DNA from: Mimachlamys varia
Lineage: Eukaryota > Mollusca > Bivalvia > Pectinida > Pectinidae
Length of the DNA: 64,000 nucleotides
Reading direction: 5' to 3'
Assembly (NCBI GenBank): GCA_947623455.1
Contig: OX392530.1
Coordinates: 35,929,405 to 35,993,404 of the forward strand
Shown piece after piece: positions 1 to 11,153 of this stretch. The notes below the pieces were generated by a model. The model saw only the letters and a list, made by a program, of their open reading frames with translations. It did not search any database and was not told where the DNA came from. Both the position numbers and the translations under genes were made by a program. Each line of letters starts with the position of its first letter. Positions within the stretch are counted from its first letter, which is position 1.

Positions 1-2635
1 TTCTGATGTCTCCTGTACACGTTTTGATGTTTACTGTACACGTTCTGCGGCCCACTATACACGTTCTGATGTCTACTGTACACGTTCTGATGTATATTGT
101 ACACATTCTGATGTATATTGTACACGTTCTGATGTCTATTGTACACATTCTGATGTCTACTGTACACATTCTGATGTCTACTGTTCATGTTCTGATGTCA
201 ACTGTACACGTTCTGATGTTTACTGTACACGTTCTGATGTCTAATGTACACGTTCTGATGTCTACTGTAAACGTACTGATGTCTTCTGTACACGTACTGA
301 TGTCTACTGTACATATTCTGATGTCTACTGTACATGTTCTGATGCCTACTGTACATGTTCTGATGTCTATTGTACACGTACTGATGTCTACCGTACACAT
401 TCTGATGTCTACTTTTCATGTTCTGATGTCCAATGTACACGTTCTGATGTCTATTGTACACGTTCTGATGGCTATTGTACACGTTCTGATGTCTACTGTA
501 CATGTTCTGATGTCTACTGTACATGTTCTGATGTCTACTGTACACGTTCCGATGTCTATTGTACACGTTCTGATGTCCATTGTACACGTTCTGATGTCTA
601 ATGTACACGTTCTTAAGTCTTCTGTACACGTTCTTATGTCTACTGTACACGTTCTGATGTCTACTGTAAACGTCCGGATGTCTACTGTACACGTTTTGAT
701 GTCTATTGACCACGTTCTGATGTCTATTGTGCATGATGTTCTGATGTATACTGTACATGTTCTGATGTCAAATGTACACGTTCTTATATTCACTGTACAC
801 GTTTTGATGTCTATTGTACACATTCTGATGTCTATTGTACATGATGTTCTGATGTCTACCGTACATGTTCTGATGTCCACTGTACGCGTTCTTATGTCAA
901 CTATACACGTTCTGATATCCACTGTACACGTTCTGATGTCTATTGTACACGTTCTGGTGTCTATTGTACATGTTTTGATGTCTATTGTACACGTTCTGAT
1001 GTATACTGTACACGTTTTGATGTCTACTGTACACGTTCTTATGGCTACTGTTTATGTTCTGATGTCTACTGTACATGTTTTGATGTTTACTGTACATGTT
1101 TTGATGTTTACTGTACACGTTCTGATGTCTACTGTACACGTTTTGATGTCTACTGTACACGTTTTGATGTTTACTGTACATGTTTTGATGTCTACTGTAC
1201 ATGTTTTTTTTGTTTACTGTACACGTTCTGATGTCTACTGTACATGTTCTGATGTCTATTTCACATGTTCTGATGTCTATTGTACACGTTCTGGTGCCCA
1301 CTGTACACGTTTTGATGTCTACTGTTCACGTTCCGATGTCTACTGTACATGTTCTGATGTCTATTTACACGTTCTGGTGTCCAGTGTACACGTTTTGATG
1401 TCTACTGTTCACAAGTTCTGATGTCTACTGTACATGTTCTGATGTCTACTGTACATGTTCCGATGTCTACTGTACACGTTCTTATGTCTACTGTACACGT
1501 TCTGATGTCTACTGTACACGTTCTGATGTCTACTGTACACGTTCCGATGTCTATTGTACTTGTACACGTTCTGATGTCTGTTGTACACGTTCTGATGTCT
1601 AATGTACACGTTCTGAAGTCTTCTGTACAATTTTGATGTCTACTGTAAACGTCATCATGTCTACTGTACAGGTTTTGATGTTTACTGTACATGTTTTGAT
1701 GTTTACTGTACATGTTTTGATGTTTACTGTACATGTTTTGATGTTTACTGTACACGTTCTGATGTCTACTGTACACGTTTTGATGTCTACTGTACAGGTT
1801 TTGATGTTTACTGTACATTGTTTGATGTCTACTGTACATGTTTTTTTGTTTACTGTACACGTTCTGATGTCTACTGTACATGTTCTGATGTCTATTGTAC
1901 ATGTTCTGATGTCTATTGCACACGTTCTGGTGCCCACTGTACACGTTTTGGTGTCTACTGTTCACGTTCTGATGTCTATTGTACATGTTCTGATGTCTAT
2001 TGTACACGTTCTGGAGCCCACTGTACACGTTTTGATGTCTACTGTTCACAAGTTCTGATGTCTACTGTACACGTTCTGATGTCTACTGTACATGTTCCAA
2101 TGTCTACTGTACACGTTCTTATGTCTACTGTACACGTTCTGATGTCTACTGTACACGTTCTGATGTCTACTGTACACGTTCCGATGTCTATTGTACACGT
2201 TCTGATGTCCATTGTACACGTTCTGATGTCTAATGCACACGTTCTTAAGTCTTCTGTACACGTTCTTATGTCTACTGTACACGTTCTGATGTCTACTGTA
2301 AACGTCCGGATGTCTACTGTACACGTTTTGATGTTTACTGTACACGTTCTGGTGCCCACTGTACACGTTTTGATATCTACTGTACACGTTCTAATGTCTA
2401 TTGTACACGTTACGATGTCTATTGTACACGTTCTTATGTCTATTGTACACGTTCTGATGTCTACTGTACACGTTCTGATGTCTATTGTATACGTTCTGAT
2501 ATCTACTGTACACGTTCTGAAGTCTTCTGTACACGTTCTTATGTCTATTTTACACGTTATGGTACCACTATACACGTTCAGATGTCAATTATGCACGTTC
2601 TGATTACTACTGTACATGTGCCGATGTCTACTATA
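1..2635. repeat. 21-bp satellite array, block 1
   Basis: The array is made of diverged 21-bp units whose consensus begins TGTACACGTTCTGATG. The period is a multiple of three and the unit lacks stops in several frames, so long reading frames run on both strands with a seven-residue period; the longest is 471 codons at 6-1421. Variant strings recur at long range. For example, the phrase TGTTCACAAGTTCT occurs near 1403, 2044 and 3130, and a run of variant units at about 594-700 recurs at 2220-2340. This points to higher-order duplication of about 640 bp and larger. I see no protein-coding evidence. Confidence 0.95.
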
Positions 2636-3003
2636 TGTAAAGTTTAAAGGTGTTGTTGAAGAATAAATTCCAAATCCAGATTGTTGTGTAGATGTTTAAT
2701 TAGCAGTGTTTCTACCAAGTCTGGAATCCGACTTATGAACATTAAGAATCTACCGGTATTTATTGATAAACCTAATCCGGTAGTCTAGACAGATTACATG
2801 TTAAGGTGACCTACTGACAGACATGATTGAGAGTATTACATGTTGGTGACTTATATTTCATGTTTGACCTGACAGATGACTGGTCATCCCAAGTCCATAA
2901 TATGCATTTGCTTTAGGCCATACATACATGTATTACTCTAATTTCAAAATATTTATATACTCAGTTTCCTAAGATTAATTAACAAAACACTTATTATTCT
3001 TCA
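2636..3003. other. non-repetitive spacer between satellite blocks
   Basis: AT-rich sequence separates the two satellite blocks. I see no gene, splice pair or recognisable repeat in it. Confidence 0.6.
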
Positions 3004-3250
3004 TATACACGTTCTGATTTCTATTGTAGACGTTCTGATGTCTACTGTACATTGTCTGATGTCTACTGTACATGTTCTGATGTCTATTGTACACGTTCTG
3101 GTGCCCACTGTACACGTTTTGATGTCTACTGTTCACAAGTTCTTATGTCTACTGTACACGTTCTGATGTCTACTGTACACGTTCTGATGTCTACTGTACA
3201 TGTTCCGATGTCTACTGTACACGTTCTTATGTCTACTGTACACGTTCTGA
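3004..3250. repeat. 21-bp satellite array, block 2
   Basis: About a dozen units of the same 21-bp satellite, including the TGTTCACAAGTTCT variant also seen in block 1. The array stops abruptly at GAGCTCATGCG. Confidence 0.9.
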
Positions 3251-3414
3251 GCTCATGCGAACTCCTCAGAATTTTATATGGTAGAATTATATATGTTAAT
3301 TGTATTGATTGTATAAGAATTGTATACATATGTAAAGCGTTTTAGGGTGGCTTATGCTATCTAGAAAGGGCACTTTATCAAATATTGTATATTTATTTAT
3401 TGTTTATTTATTTA

Positions 3415-3437
3415 AAAGAGACGGACGGACGGACGAA
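3415..3437. repeat. short GACG microsatellite
   Basis: A run of GACG tetranucleotides (gagacggacggacggacga), about four units. Confidence 0.7.
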
Positions 3438-3514
3438 TAACCTTATTCAAGTATATCCCAACCACCCGACCCCGTTGAAAGTGGTACAGTGTAGAACTAC
3501 GGCTAATTTTCTTA

Positions 3515-3790
3515 GGGATCTTATACAACTGCACGTTTTAAGATATTGTATACAACTGTCTTGAACAACTATACACGTTTTTTTAGATCTTATGTACAAA
3601 TGATTTGACCAACTGTACACGTTTTTAGGTCATGTGTACAATTGCTTTGAACAATTTGTACACCTTCTGAAATTTCCAGTTCAACTACATTACATGTGAA
3701 GTCTACATGTTCTTTGTTATGCTATAAATGTGCAATGGCTTTGAACAACTTCACGCTCTGATGTTTGCTGTACAGCATCTCTGAACAACT
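3515..3790. repeat. diverged relatives of the satellite
   Basis: Degenerate units of about 42-44 bp contain the phrases AACAACTGTACACGTTTTT and TTATGTACAA. The spacing is twice 21 bp and the core resembles the satellite at the left edge, so this is probably an old, decayed part of the same array. Confidence 0.5.
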
Positions 3791-3877
3791 TTATACCTTT
3801 ATTTGTTTATTAAAATCTAGTGGCAGGGACCGATAAGCATGCAATACGGTCCGTACAAAATATTTGTGTGATCCATA

Positions 3878-4180
3878 CTGAAATGATTTAATCTGATTCT
3901 TTACCCCTGACAATATGTGTATAGACGCCAGAATTATTCTGATACAATATGTAGTTGATGAGATATTGACAAAAACGTGATTTTCAGTAATGGCGGCCTA
4001 AATTTGTCTATTCAGCACAACATTTAAGTGTGATCTTTACTAAAATGACTTAATCTTATTTGTTACCCCTCAAAACATGGGGATAGACACTAAAATAATT
4101 TTATACCATGTAAAGTTACTGAGATATTGACGAAAATAAGATTTTCAGTAATGGCGGCCTTCATTTGCATATTGTGCGGA
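3878..4180 (+). repeat. two-copy tandem duplication of about 155 bp
   Basis: The segment at about 3880-4015 (ACTGAAATGATTTAATC ... TTTTCAGTAATGGCGGCC) is repeated in diverged form at about 4038-4175 (ACTAAAATGACTTAATC ... TTTTCAGTAATGGCGGCC). A reading frame with no recognisable family (4127-4405, containing a CxxC and no repeats) begins in the second copy. I do not call it a gene. Confidence 0.7.
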
Positions 4181-4409
4181 TTGCCCAATGATAACGGAGT
4201 GGCATCATCCAGATTCTCAGAGAGCACACTTCAGAGGTTTAGAAACAGCAAAAAAACTTTGTACCGACCCTATTGCAAGGTTTTCCAAGAATTTGGGGTT
4301 TGGCAACCGGACTATTACAACTGCCGTGAAGTTGTGAACTGCATGTTCAGATATATTCTGTTGTCAACTTCATATCTATGCTATAGTTTAAAGGTTTTCT
4401 GTTAACATT

Positions 4410-6370
4410 CTGTTATCTTATCAGATTATTCAAATGTTCAAATAAACTGTATTATTTTGTGGCCGTGAAACCAAGTAATAATAACTGCAATGTACGGTTT
4501 GAACAATTTTCAAGTTTATTTCAAGATGACTGTATTATCAATGATGAATTATAACTGAATATATTGAATATATTTGGTCTTGCTGAAATACATATACTGT
4601 TGTATTATTTCGAATAGAAACATAACCACTTATGCCCGTGAAGAAAGAGCTGTATAAAGATATGCGCCTTTAATGGTTCCCGCTTAAGAAAAGACGACCC
4701 AATAACAGCGAGTATGACTTAAGATCTTCAACCAAAAGATCTTTGGAGAATTAACAAAAATGTACAAAAGCTTATTCCTTTTTTAATGAGTAAAATTGAA
4801 ATTAAGAACATTTCCTAAGTCAGAGCTTATGACGACATATTGCCAAATACATAACAGGATTTTGTTAAAACTGAAATTGACAGATACTTATCTTCAGGTT
4901 ACGGATAAATTAAGTTATAGTGCAATACTTTAGTCTTGCCTATCCTCCATTGCTAGACGTTTTCCGTTTATAAGGTATAACCTAAAAATCAGACAATGTA
5001 AAAAGCGATACACTGCTATATTTAGCGCGGTTTTTAGTATTAAAACTTTGACTAAATTTGTCTAAATAACTAAATGGGAAAATAAAGCTTATCCCGACAT
5101 GCTAATGAATACCTTAGAGTATTAACTAGCTTACAGCAGTATTTAACGGTGGGAGGGAAACTCGTAAATATATAGTAATGTACAAAAATGTACCAGCTGA
5201 TGTAACAGACCTTACCATTGTGTAACTAGTGTACGAACGTGTAAAAATGCCATATTTGAAATAAGCCAAACAAAATAAATATAAACAGTGAAATATAAAG
5301 CCTGACGGGAAGATATATCAACATTGTGATCACACACGGTGTGAAATGCAAATTATAAATGTAAAGCAACAAGAAAAACAATGATTCAAGAAATCAGTCA
5401 TTTGCACCAGGAATTATGTGTTCATTAAAGAAACTTTTGTAATGCAAAAAAGCTAAAACAAGATGGTATTGATCAGGGAATATTATTTTTTTTAACTTTT
5501 GTTTAAATATTACGATTCGGGTACAAGTTAAGCCTCTTCTATCTGCAAAACGGACAAAACATAAGGAGTTCCACTTTGGACGGGACATCAATATTTTTAA
5601 AGATCAAAAGGTATAAAGATGTCAAATTCCAGTAAAGAAAATCCATCCGGTGCTTCCACCCACAAACAGCATTCCAAAGTACAAAGTAATTAATTGGAAA
5701 AAAACAGATACCTTACCCTTAGGTGTAAGCAAATGTTGTACAGGAGTGGAAATAATTAAAATCCTTCAATGTTCGTAAAAAAGCATCATTATATAATGAA
5801 TTATTTTCAAATAAAAACTCTTCTCGGGTTTAAATCATGTTCAAGTCCCATTTTGATCTCCTGTTACGCTATTTTAGTAATTGTCTTTTTCATTCTGAAA
5901 AAAAATGTTTCAAACTAACTGGTTGCCTTTTGTTTTGTAGAAATCTCCATACAATATTTTTTTCTAACGTCACCGAATTCGGAGACCATGCTAAAATGCG
6001 TTTTTCTTGCGCTTAATGATAATGTTCGCTGTACCACTTTAAGGAAGACAAAAAGGGAAGTAGCAAACCACCCAATTGTATGGTTCTTTTAGACAAAAAC
6101 CGATCACATAAGAACAAACTTGTGTTAAATTCGTTATTATTTTACTTACGCTTTTTACCTAAATTGTATATAAAACACAAACTATGATACCAAATTTAGT
6201 TTTCTTTTCAGAAAACTGCATTTTTCAGGTAGTCTATCAAAAAGAATCTCATGACATAGCAGTAATTATTTGAAAGAATAAATCACATTTGTCTGAAAAC
6301 GTATATATGGCAAGTAGAAATACATTTATTATATTAAGCAAACATACACGTCTATATTTTAAAAAAAGTA
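4410..6370. other. AT-rich stretch with no recognised feature
   Basis: Read on both strands: only short chance reading frames, no splice-flanked exon and no clear repeat. Confidence 0.5.
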
Positions 6371-6660
6371 TAAAGGAATATGGACGGATTAACAAATGAC
6401 AGGTGAAACCTGTTGAGCATGCTAGAATAAATACACATTGTATAGGTAGACCCAGGTCAATACATGAATAGAAATATTTACACGGAGACCCCTGAAAACG
6501 TACAAAGAATAACAACAGATATTGCAAAGGCTTCATCGAAGTGAGAGCTGAGGAATCACAACAAGAAGGCATACTAATGAGCGTATTTAAAAGCGTTCAC
6601 CTTCATATCATACAAGGTTCAGAATATTTCTCAATGATACCAGGACGGTTATCATTAAAC
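6370..6660 (-). mobile_element. Penelope-like element 3' tail fragment (diverged)
   Basis: The plus strand reads GGAGACCCCTGAAAACGTAC, then GCTTCATCGAAG, then AACGTTCACCTTCATATCA-like text and GAATATTTCTCAATGA. The same order of phrases occurs in the better preserved tails at 29.6-29.95 kb and 34.5-34.85 kb. Orientation follows those copies. No coding part is attached. Confidence 0.45.
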
Positions 6661-7221
6661 TTTCTTATAGTCTTCTTTTAAATAGCAATGAAAAACATAG
6701 AAAAGAAATTATACACTGACACAATACCTACAGTTTTGTAACACAGAACGAACAAAATTATAAATAAATAAAATGTCAACTGGAACAAGACCTTATTATT
6801 GTATATCAAAGTTTCAGTTGATTTAGAATTACAATTATGTATTAACATTCAGATTGGTTTTCACTATATGATTATACCAACTGAAAATAACAAACACTTG
6901 ATTATGCAAACGTTTTGAATACAGTATGAATAGATATATTAACGTGGTCAACATATAAAGTAAAACAATAATCTTGTTGACGACGGTTATATTGGTGGCA
7001 ACTTTATTCAAATAAGGGCTGTTCCGTCAATGTTTTTTAAAAAATGACATTAATACAAACCCAGTGAAAACATGAATCAATCGAGAACAAAATAAATCAG
7101 ATCAAACTGTTGCTTTAAAGTGAAAATGGAAAAAATATTGATTGAACAGTGTTTAAAGCTAATTGAAAAGGGTTTCAGTGTTTTTTATCAATTATTTATT
7201 GTTCAGCTCAATGTATATAAA

Positions 7222-7400
7222 ACATTACCCTTCTGCTTCTACATTAGTTTAGAAATTTTGGATTCCTACCTTTTGGCCCCTAGCATCACTGAAGAGTCCT
7301 GGGAGGTCGAAACAGCTGTATGATGCAGTTTAATTCATTTTTTCGGCATACTGTATCTATTACTAAATTTAAGAGGTGCAGCATATGTGTGTGTTACGTG
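7222..7400 (+). mobile_element. hammerhead-bearing dispersed repeat, copy 1
   Basis: This repeat runs from CCCTTCTGCTTCTACATTAG through TTTTGGCCCCTAGCATCACTG to GTGCAGCATATGTG and GTTACGT. It is shared with 16690-16835 (inverted) and with 18700-18830 plus 19159-19200. It includes the uninterrupted form of the site where an insertion lies in copy 3. Confidence 0.8.
7283..7326 (+). ncRNA. hammerhead ribozyme motif, copy 1
   Basis: The hammerhead core is present in order. Stem I is GCATCA paired with TGATGC at 7321-7326. The first core segment is CTGAAGA (position 7 of the core is variable). Stem II is GTCC/GGTC with one mismatch. The second core segment is GAAA, followed by stem III ACAGCTGT, a palindrome with almost no loop, and GTA before the predicted cut after 7320. 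Very short palindromic stem III is known from hammerheads that act as dimers, and minimal hammerheads are known in Penelope-like elements. Activity is not shown. Confidence 0.72.
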
Positions 7401-8084
7401 ACCTTCTAGAAGATATGACAGATATAGTGATTGAGCTTTCAGGATAATTGACTCACAGGGGAAAAAACAAGTGTTTCACATAACAAAACCTAGCATACAT
7501 TACACAAACAAATATGAGATATCTTAGGTTATCACACGGTACAAATCTAAAGAAGTGGCAATTTTAATACAAGAGTGAAAATTCAAAACATATGAAAAAC
7601 TGTACATCTATATCCAATTAGTACGCATTGCTTTAAGTATAATACAATGTACAATATCAAACATTTTAAAGAACATGCCCAGTTAATATAAAACAATCAT
7701 CATAATGCTTTCTATTCACGTCTTACAACATGTCGAAATTAGGATGTTTCTTTCTGTTACCATGACACGTACTGTACGATGTACAATAATGTGAATGTAC
7801 GGTAAGTATATAAAAAATATTAATAAAAAAATGAAGTAATAAGCAATAAAGCAAAATAATGTCAGATTGTGTACAAATTTAAATAATGAAATAGTATGTG
7901 TAACGTTTCATTATCTAAGACTACTCATATTTAAAATTATATAAGATTATGTTGAATGTTACATTATGTTAGATTATTCGTATGTATAATTATGTAAGTT
8001 TATTTGTTATGTTTCATTATTATAATAATAATATTCAGTATTACTGATAGGGACATTAATGTAAGATGATGTATAATGTTTAAT

Positions 8085-9006
8085 CTTGTACGATAACATA
8101 AGATTATGAGTAAAGTTGAATGATGTAAGATTGTGTTAACTATTGAATGGTGTAGTGCTAAATTATGTAAGATTGTGTTTTATGTTGAAAGATGAAGTGC
8201 TAAATGATGTAAGATGGCGTTAACTGTTGAATGATGTAGTGCTAAATGATGTAAGATGGCGTTAACTGTTGAATGATGTAGTGCTTAATGATGTAAGATG
8301 GTGTTTACTGTTGAATAATGTAGTGCTAAATGATGGAAGATTGTGTTTACTGTTGAATAATGTAGTGTTAAATTATGTCAGATTGTGTTTAAGGTTTAAT
8401 GAGGTAGTGCTAAATTGTGTAGGATTGTGTTTTATGTTGAATGAGGTAGTGCTAAATGCTGTAAGATTGTGTTTACTGTTGACTGATGTAGTGCTAAATG
8501 CTGTAAGATTGTGTTACTGTTGACTGATGTAGTGCTTAATGCTGTAAGATTGTGTTTACTGTTAATAATGTAGTGCTAAATGATGTAAGATTGTGTTTAA
8601 GGTTGCATGATGTATTGCTAAATTGTGTAGGATTGTGTTTACTGTCTAATGATGTAGTGCTAAATGCTGTAAGATTGTGTTTACTGTTGAATAATGTAGT
8701 GCTAAATGCTGTAAGATTGTGTTTACTGTTGAATGATGTAGTGCTAAATGCTGTAAGATTGTGTTTACTGTTGAATGATGTATTGCTAAATTGTGTAAGA
8801 TTGTGTTTAAGGTTGAATGATGTAGTGCTAAATTTGTAAGATTGTGTTTACTGTTGAATGATGTTGTGCTGAATGCTGTAAGATTGTGTTTAATGTTGAA
8901 TGATGTAGTGCTAAATGCTGTAAAATTGTGTTTACTGTTGAATAATGTAGTGCTAAATGCTGTAAGATCGTGTTTAATGTTGAATGATGTATTGCTCAAT
9001 TGTGTT
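8085..9006 (+). repeat. 42-bp minisatellite
   Basis: About 21 units of 42 bp with the core phrases TGATGTAGTGCTAAATG and GTAAGATTGTGTTTACTGTT. The period is 14 codons, so open frames appear on both strands (for example 8269-8523, 8552-8839 and 8646-8999). These frames are a product of the period. Early units (8085-8260) are more diverged. Confidence 0.93.
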
Positions 9007-9296
9007 AAAAAACAATTAGAAAAAACAATTATAGCATATTTTTATCCTTTCACTTGTGAAGGATTGTAGTTATTTTCACATGTTTACATTTGCTATATAC
9101 TGTAATTTCCTGATACTTTTATGAGATAAAATGCATAGTGATAAGTCTGGCTACCTAACGGACATTGTGAATCATTAAAAATGTTTTAGAATAAATATTA
9201 ATGCACCATTTTTTGTCAATAGGCGATTACTTTCTTCATTTCTAATAGCACAAGAAAAGTGTTTTGGAAAAAAAAACGTTAGTTTCAGATATTTAC

Positions 9297-9386
9297 CCTC
9301 GCACATGCTTTTATAAACATCGACAGATAGAGGGTTATAGAAATCGTAAACACACCGTTCACACATAGTGCACACAACTGGGCGTT
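9297..9386 (-). CDS. candidate cysteine-rich exon (low confidence)
   Basis: A 90-bp segment lies between an acceptor (CTTTAG) and a donor (GTAAAT) and is phase 1 at both ends, as are the confirmed EGF exons upstream. It encodes 29 whole codons with C-x2-C-x2-C (CTMCERC) and a late MCEG. It resembles the start of the candidate at 10336-10448, which shares the DNA phrase ATGTGTGAACGGTG. It could be an alternative terminal exon of the EGF gene, a decayed duplicate, or chance. Confidence 0.22.
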
Positions 9387-10335
9387 CTAAAGATCGTTCG
9401 TTCATCTGTGCGGTTCTCCCCGCACACAAGCACGATTGAGTACAATTGGTCGACATAAATAACGAAATGAAAAAGATACGGAACTTTCTTGTCGAAACAC
9501 TAAATAAGCATCATATTAATTCGGTTAATGTTAATTTTACAATATAGAGTAAACTGTATTACAGTGACAATTCATGAGACAATCAAGAACGGGTGTAGTT
9601 CCTAGATACAAGTCAGAGTTTTACCTGCCCTGTGTCTGTCAACGACCGCTGATATGCGTCACCGTGTGGCTGTTATGAAAACAAATCTGAATGCTTATGA
9701 TAAGCAATTGTTATGTGTACCCCCTCCGTCCACATATGTTTCCACACTTAGACTAGTGATATGTAAGTGCCCCGGGCTAGAGACTATAAACATATGGTCT
9801 ATGACAGGTAAAACCTGGCAATGTTTAGCTGATTGAGAACATGTCAATCAGTTTGTTTAACAAATACAAAAAAAATGTCCCCACTTTAAACCTTAATAAA
9901 ATCTAAAATTAGAAACGCATGATTATGAATTGCAGATTCATTCTTCAAATGATGACAACAATGCAATTTGAAAAGTATATAACTACATGTACAAATATAT
10001 TATCATTTATATATAAAAGGCATTTTAAAAAGGTTTCATACGTTACTTTACAATGTGGTCCAAGTGGCAACCTTTCTGTCCACACCCAAATATCACTAAT
10101 TATATCACTATCTTTCGGAGGTGGAGATTATACATAATCCTTAAGGTCACCCCACAGGAAGGAAGAAACTTTAAGGATCCAAATCCGTCATGTGTGGCGG
10201 CCATTCAATTTCAGTGCGCAGTGATATTTAGTTGTCTCCGAATTAAAACAACTAGCACGAAACCATATATATTGTGAAACCATTTCTTCATTAACCCCAA
10301 CCACACAATGTTAGATTATCGTGAGCGCACCTGGG

Positions 10336-10448
10336 CTAGAAATAATCGCACTGGGTTTTATCGTTCTCATATCGTGCACACTTCTTGCAATCACCGTTCA
10401 CACATTGTGCGCACAACGCACATCGTGTAACGTTGTGCAATCTCACAA
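10336..10448 (-). CDS. candidate terminal cysteine-rich exon of the EGF gene
   Basis: After an acceptor (TGTACAG), a phase-1 open segment of 113 bp ends at TAG. It encodes 36 whole residues with the cysteine pattern C-x2-C-x2-C-x4-C-x2-C-x9-C (CALCAQC, then GDCKKC). The entry phase matches the last confirmed EGF exon at 13669. Joined to the confirmed exons it would give a secreted protein of about 420 residues without a membrane segment. The polypyrimidine tract is weak and I recognise no domain family, so it stays tentative. Confidence 0.3.
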
Positions 10449-11153
10449 CTGTACATAAGATTATCTATACTATATATATAAGAACAGCTAACAAGTTTGC
10501 TCCTTGGTATCGTTCTAGAATCCCAACACGGGCCAAAATTGCTGTTTTAACCCCGAACTGAATGTTATTTGAAATAGACTTGTGTTTGGAGGAACCTCTT
10601 GCATTAGGACCTTGTATGCCGCCTCGAAAGGATTTGGCTGTATGCAAGATATTCTGATATTATATTTACTAAGCCATAAAACAGTTCTTAAAATAATCAG
10701 CGAGAAATATAATTTTTCAAATGGTTATACTTTTTGTAAATGTAATATCCCAAAATTTGAGACAATAGGGACCAGAGATGTGTTACTGCTGTCACTTATG
10801 TCCGTTTATACAAAATGCTTCTTTATATATAATTATGTTCATATACAAAACACGTTAGTGTACTGTTTATTGATTTTATTATATAAACTGCAATTATGTA
10901 GTTGACTGATTGCCATGTGTATATGTTTGAATGACGCATTTGAACAGGTCGGGTAAGGTTTCCAGTTAAAGCCCGACTTGGGTAACCGTAGTCATATAAA
11001 GGTACGTCCATAGAACTCAGGTACACTCAAAGCGACATCGAATAATAGTATACATACGTGCTTAAGCTGAAGTCAGAGAAAAAAACCTCCGCGTGAGTGT
11101 TACATTTGTACTACATTTACAAATGATCAAAGCTAATGGTGTAACCATCTATT
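10449..11153. other. no recognised feature
   Basis: AT-rich sequence with only short chance frames on both strands. Confidence 0.4.

Noticed and set aside
6..1421. 471-codon open frame and its antisense frames
   Set aside because: The frame is made entirely of the 21-bp satellite, whose period is a multiple of three; equally long frames exist on the other strand. No start context, domain or splice evidence.
1818..2603. 261-codon open frame
   Set aside because: The same satellite read in another frame.
4127..4405. 92-codon frame with CILCG and a cysteine-containing C-terminus
   Set aside because: No family recognised, and it begins within a local tandem duplication. It could be a transposon fragment, but I cannot support a gene.
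8085..9006. CRISPR array
   Set aside because: Units are contiguous without unique spacers, and the genome is eukaryotic.
8269..9069. Open frames with a 14-residue repeat
   Set aside because: A product of the 42-bp minisatellite; the opposite strand is open as well.
10582..10905. 107-codon plus frame
   Set aside because: No domain, no splice context, AT-rich composition typical of chance frames.
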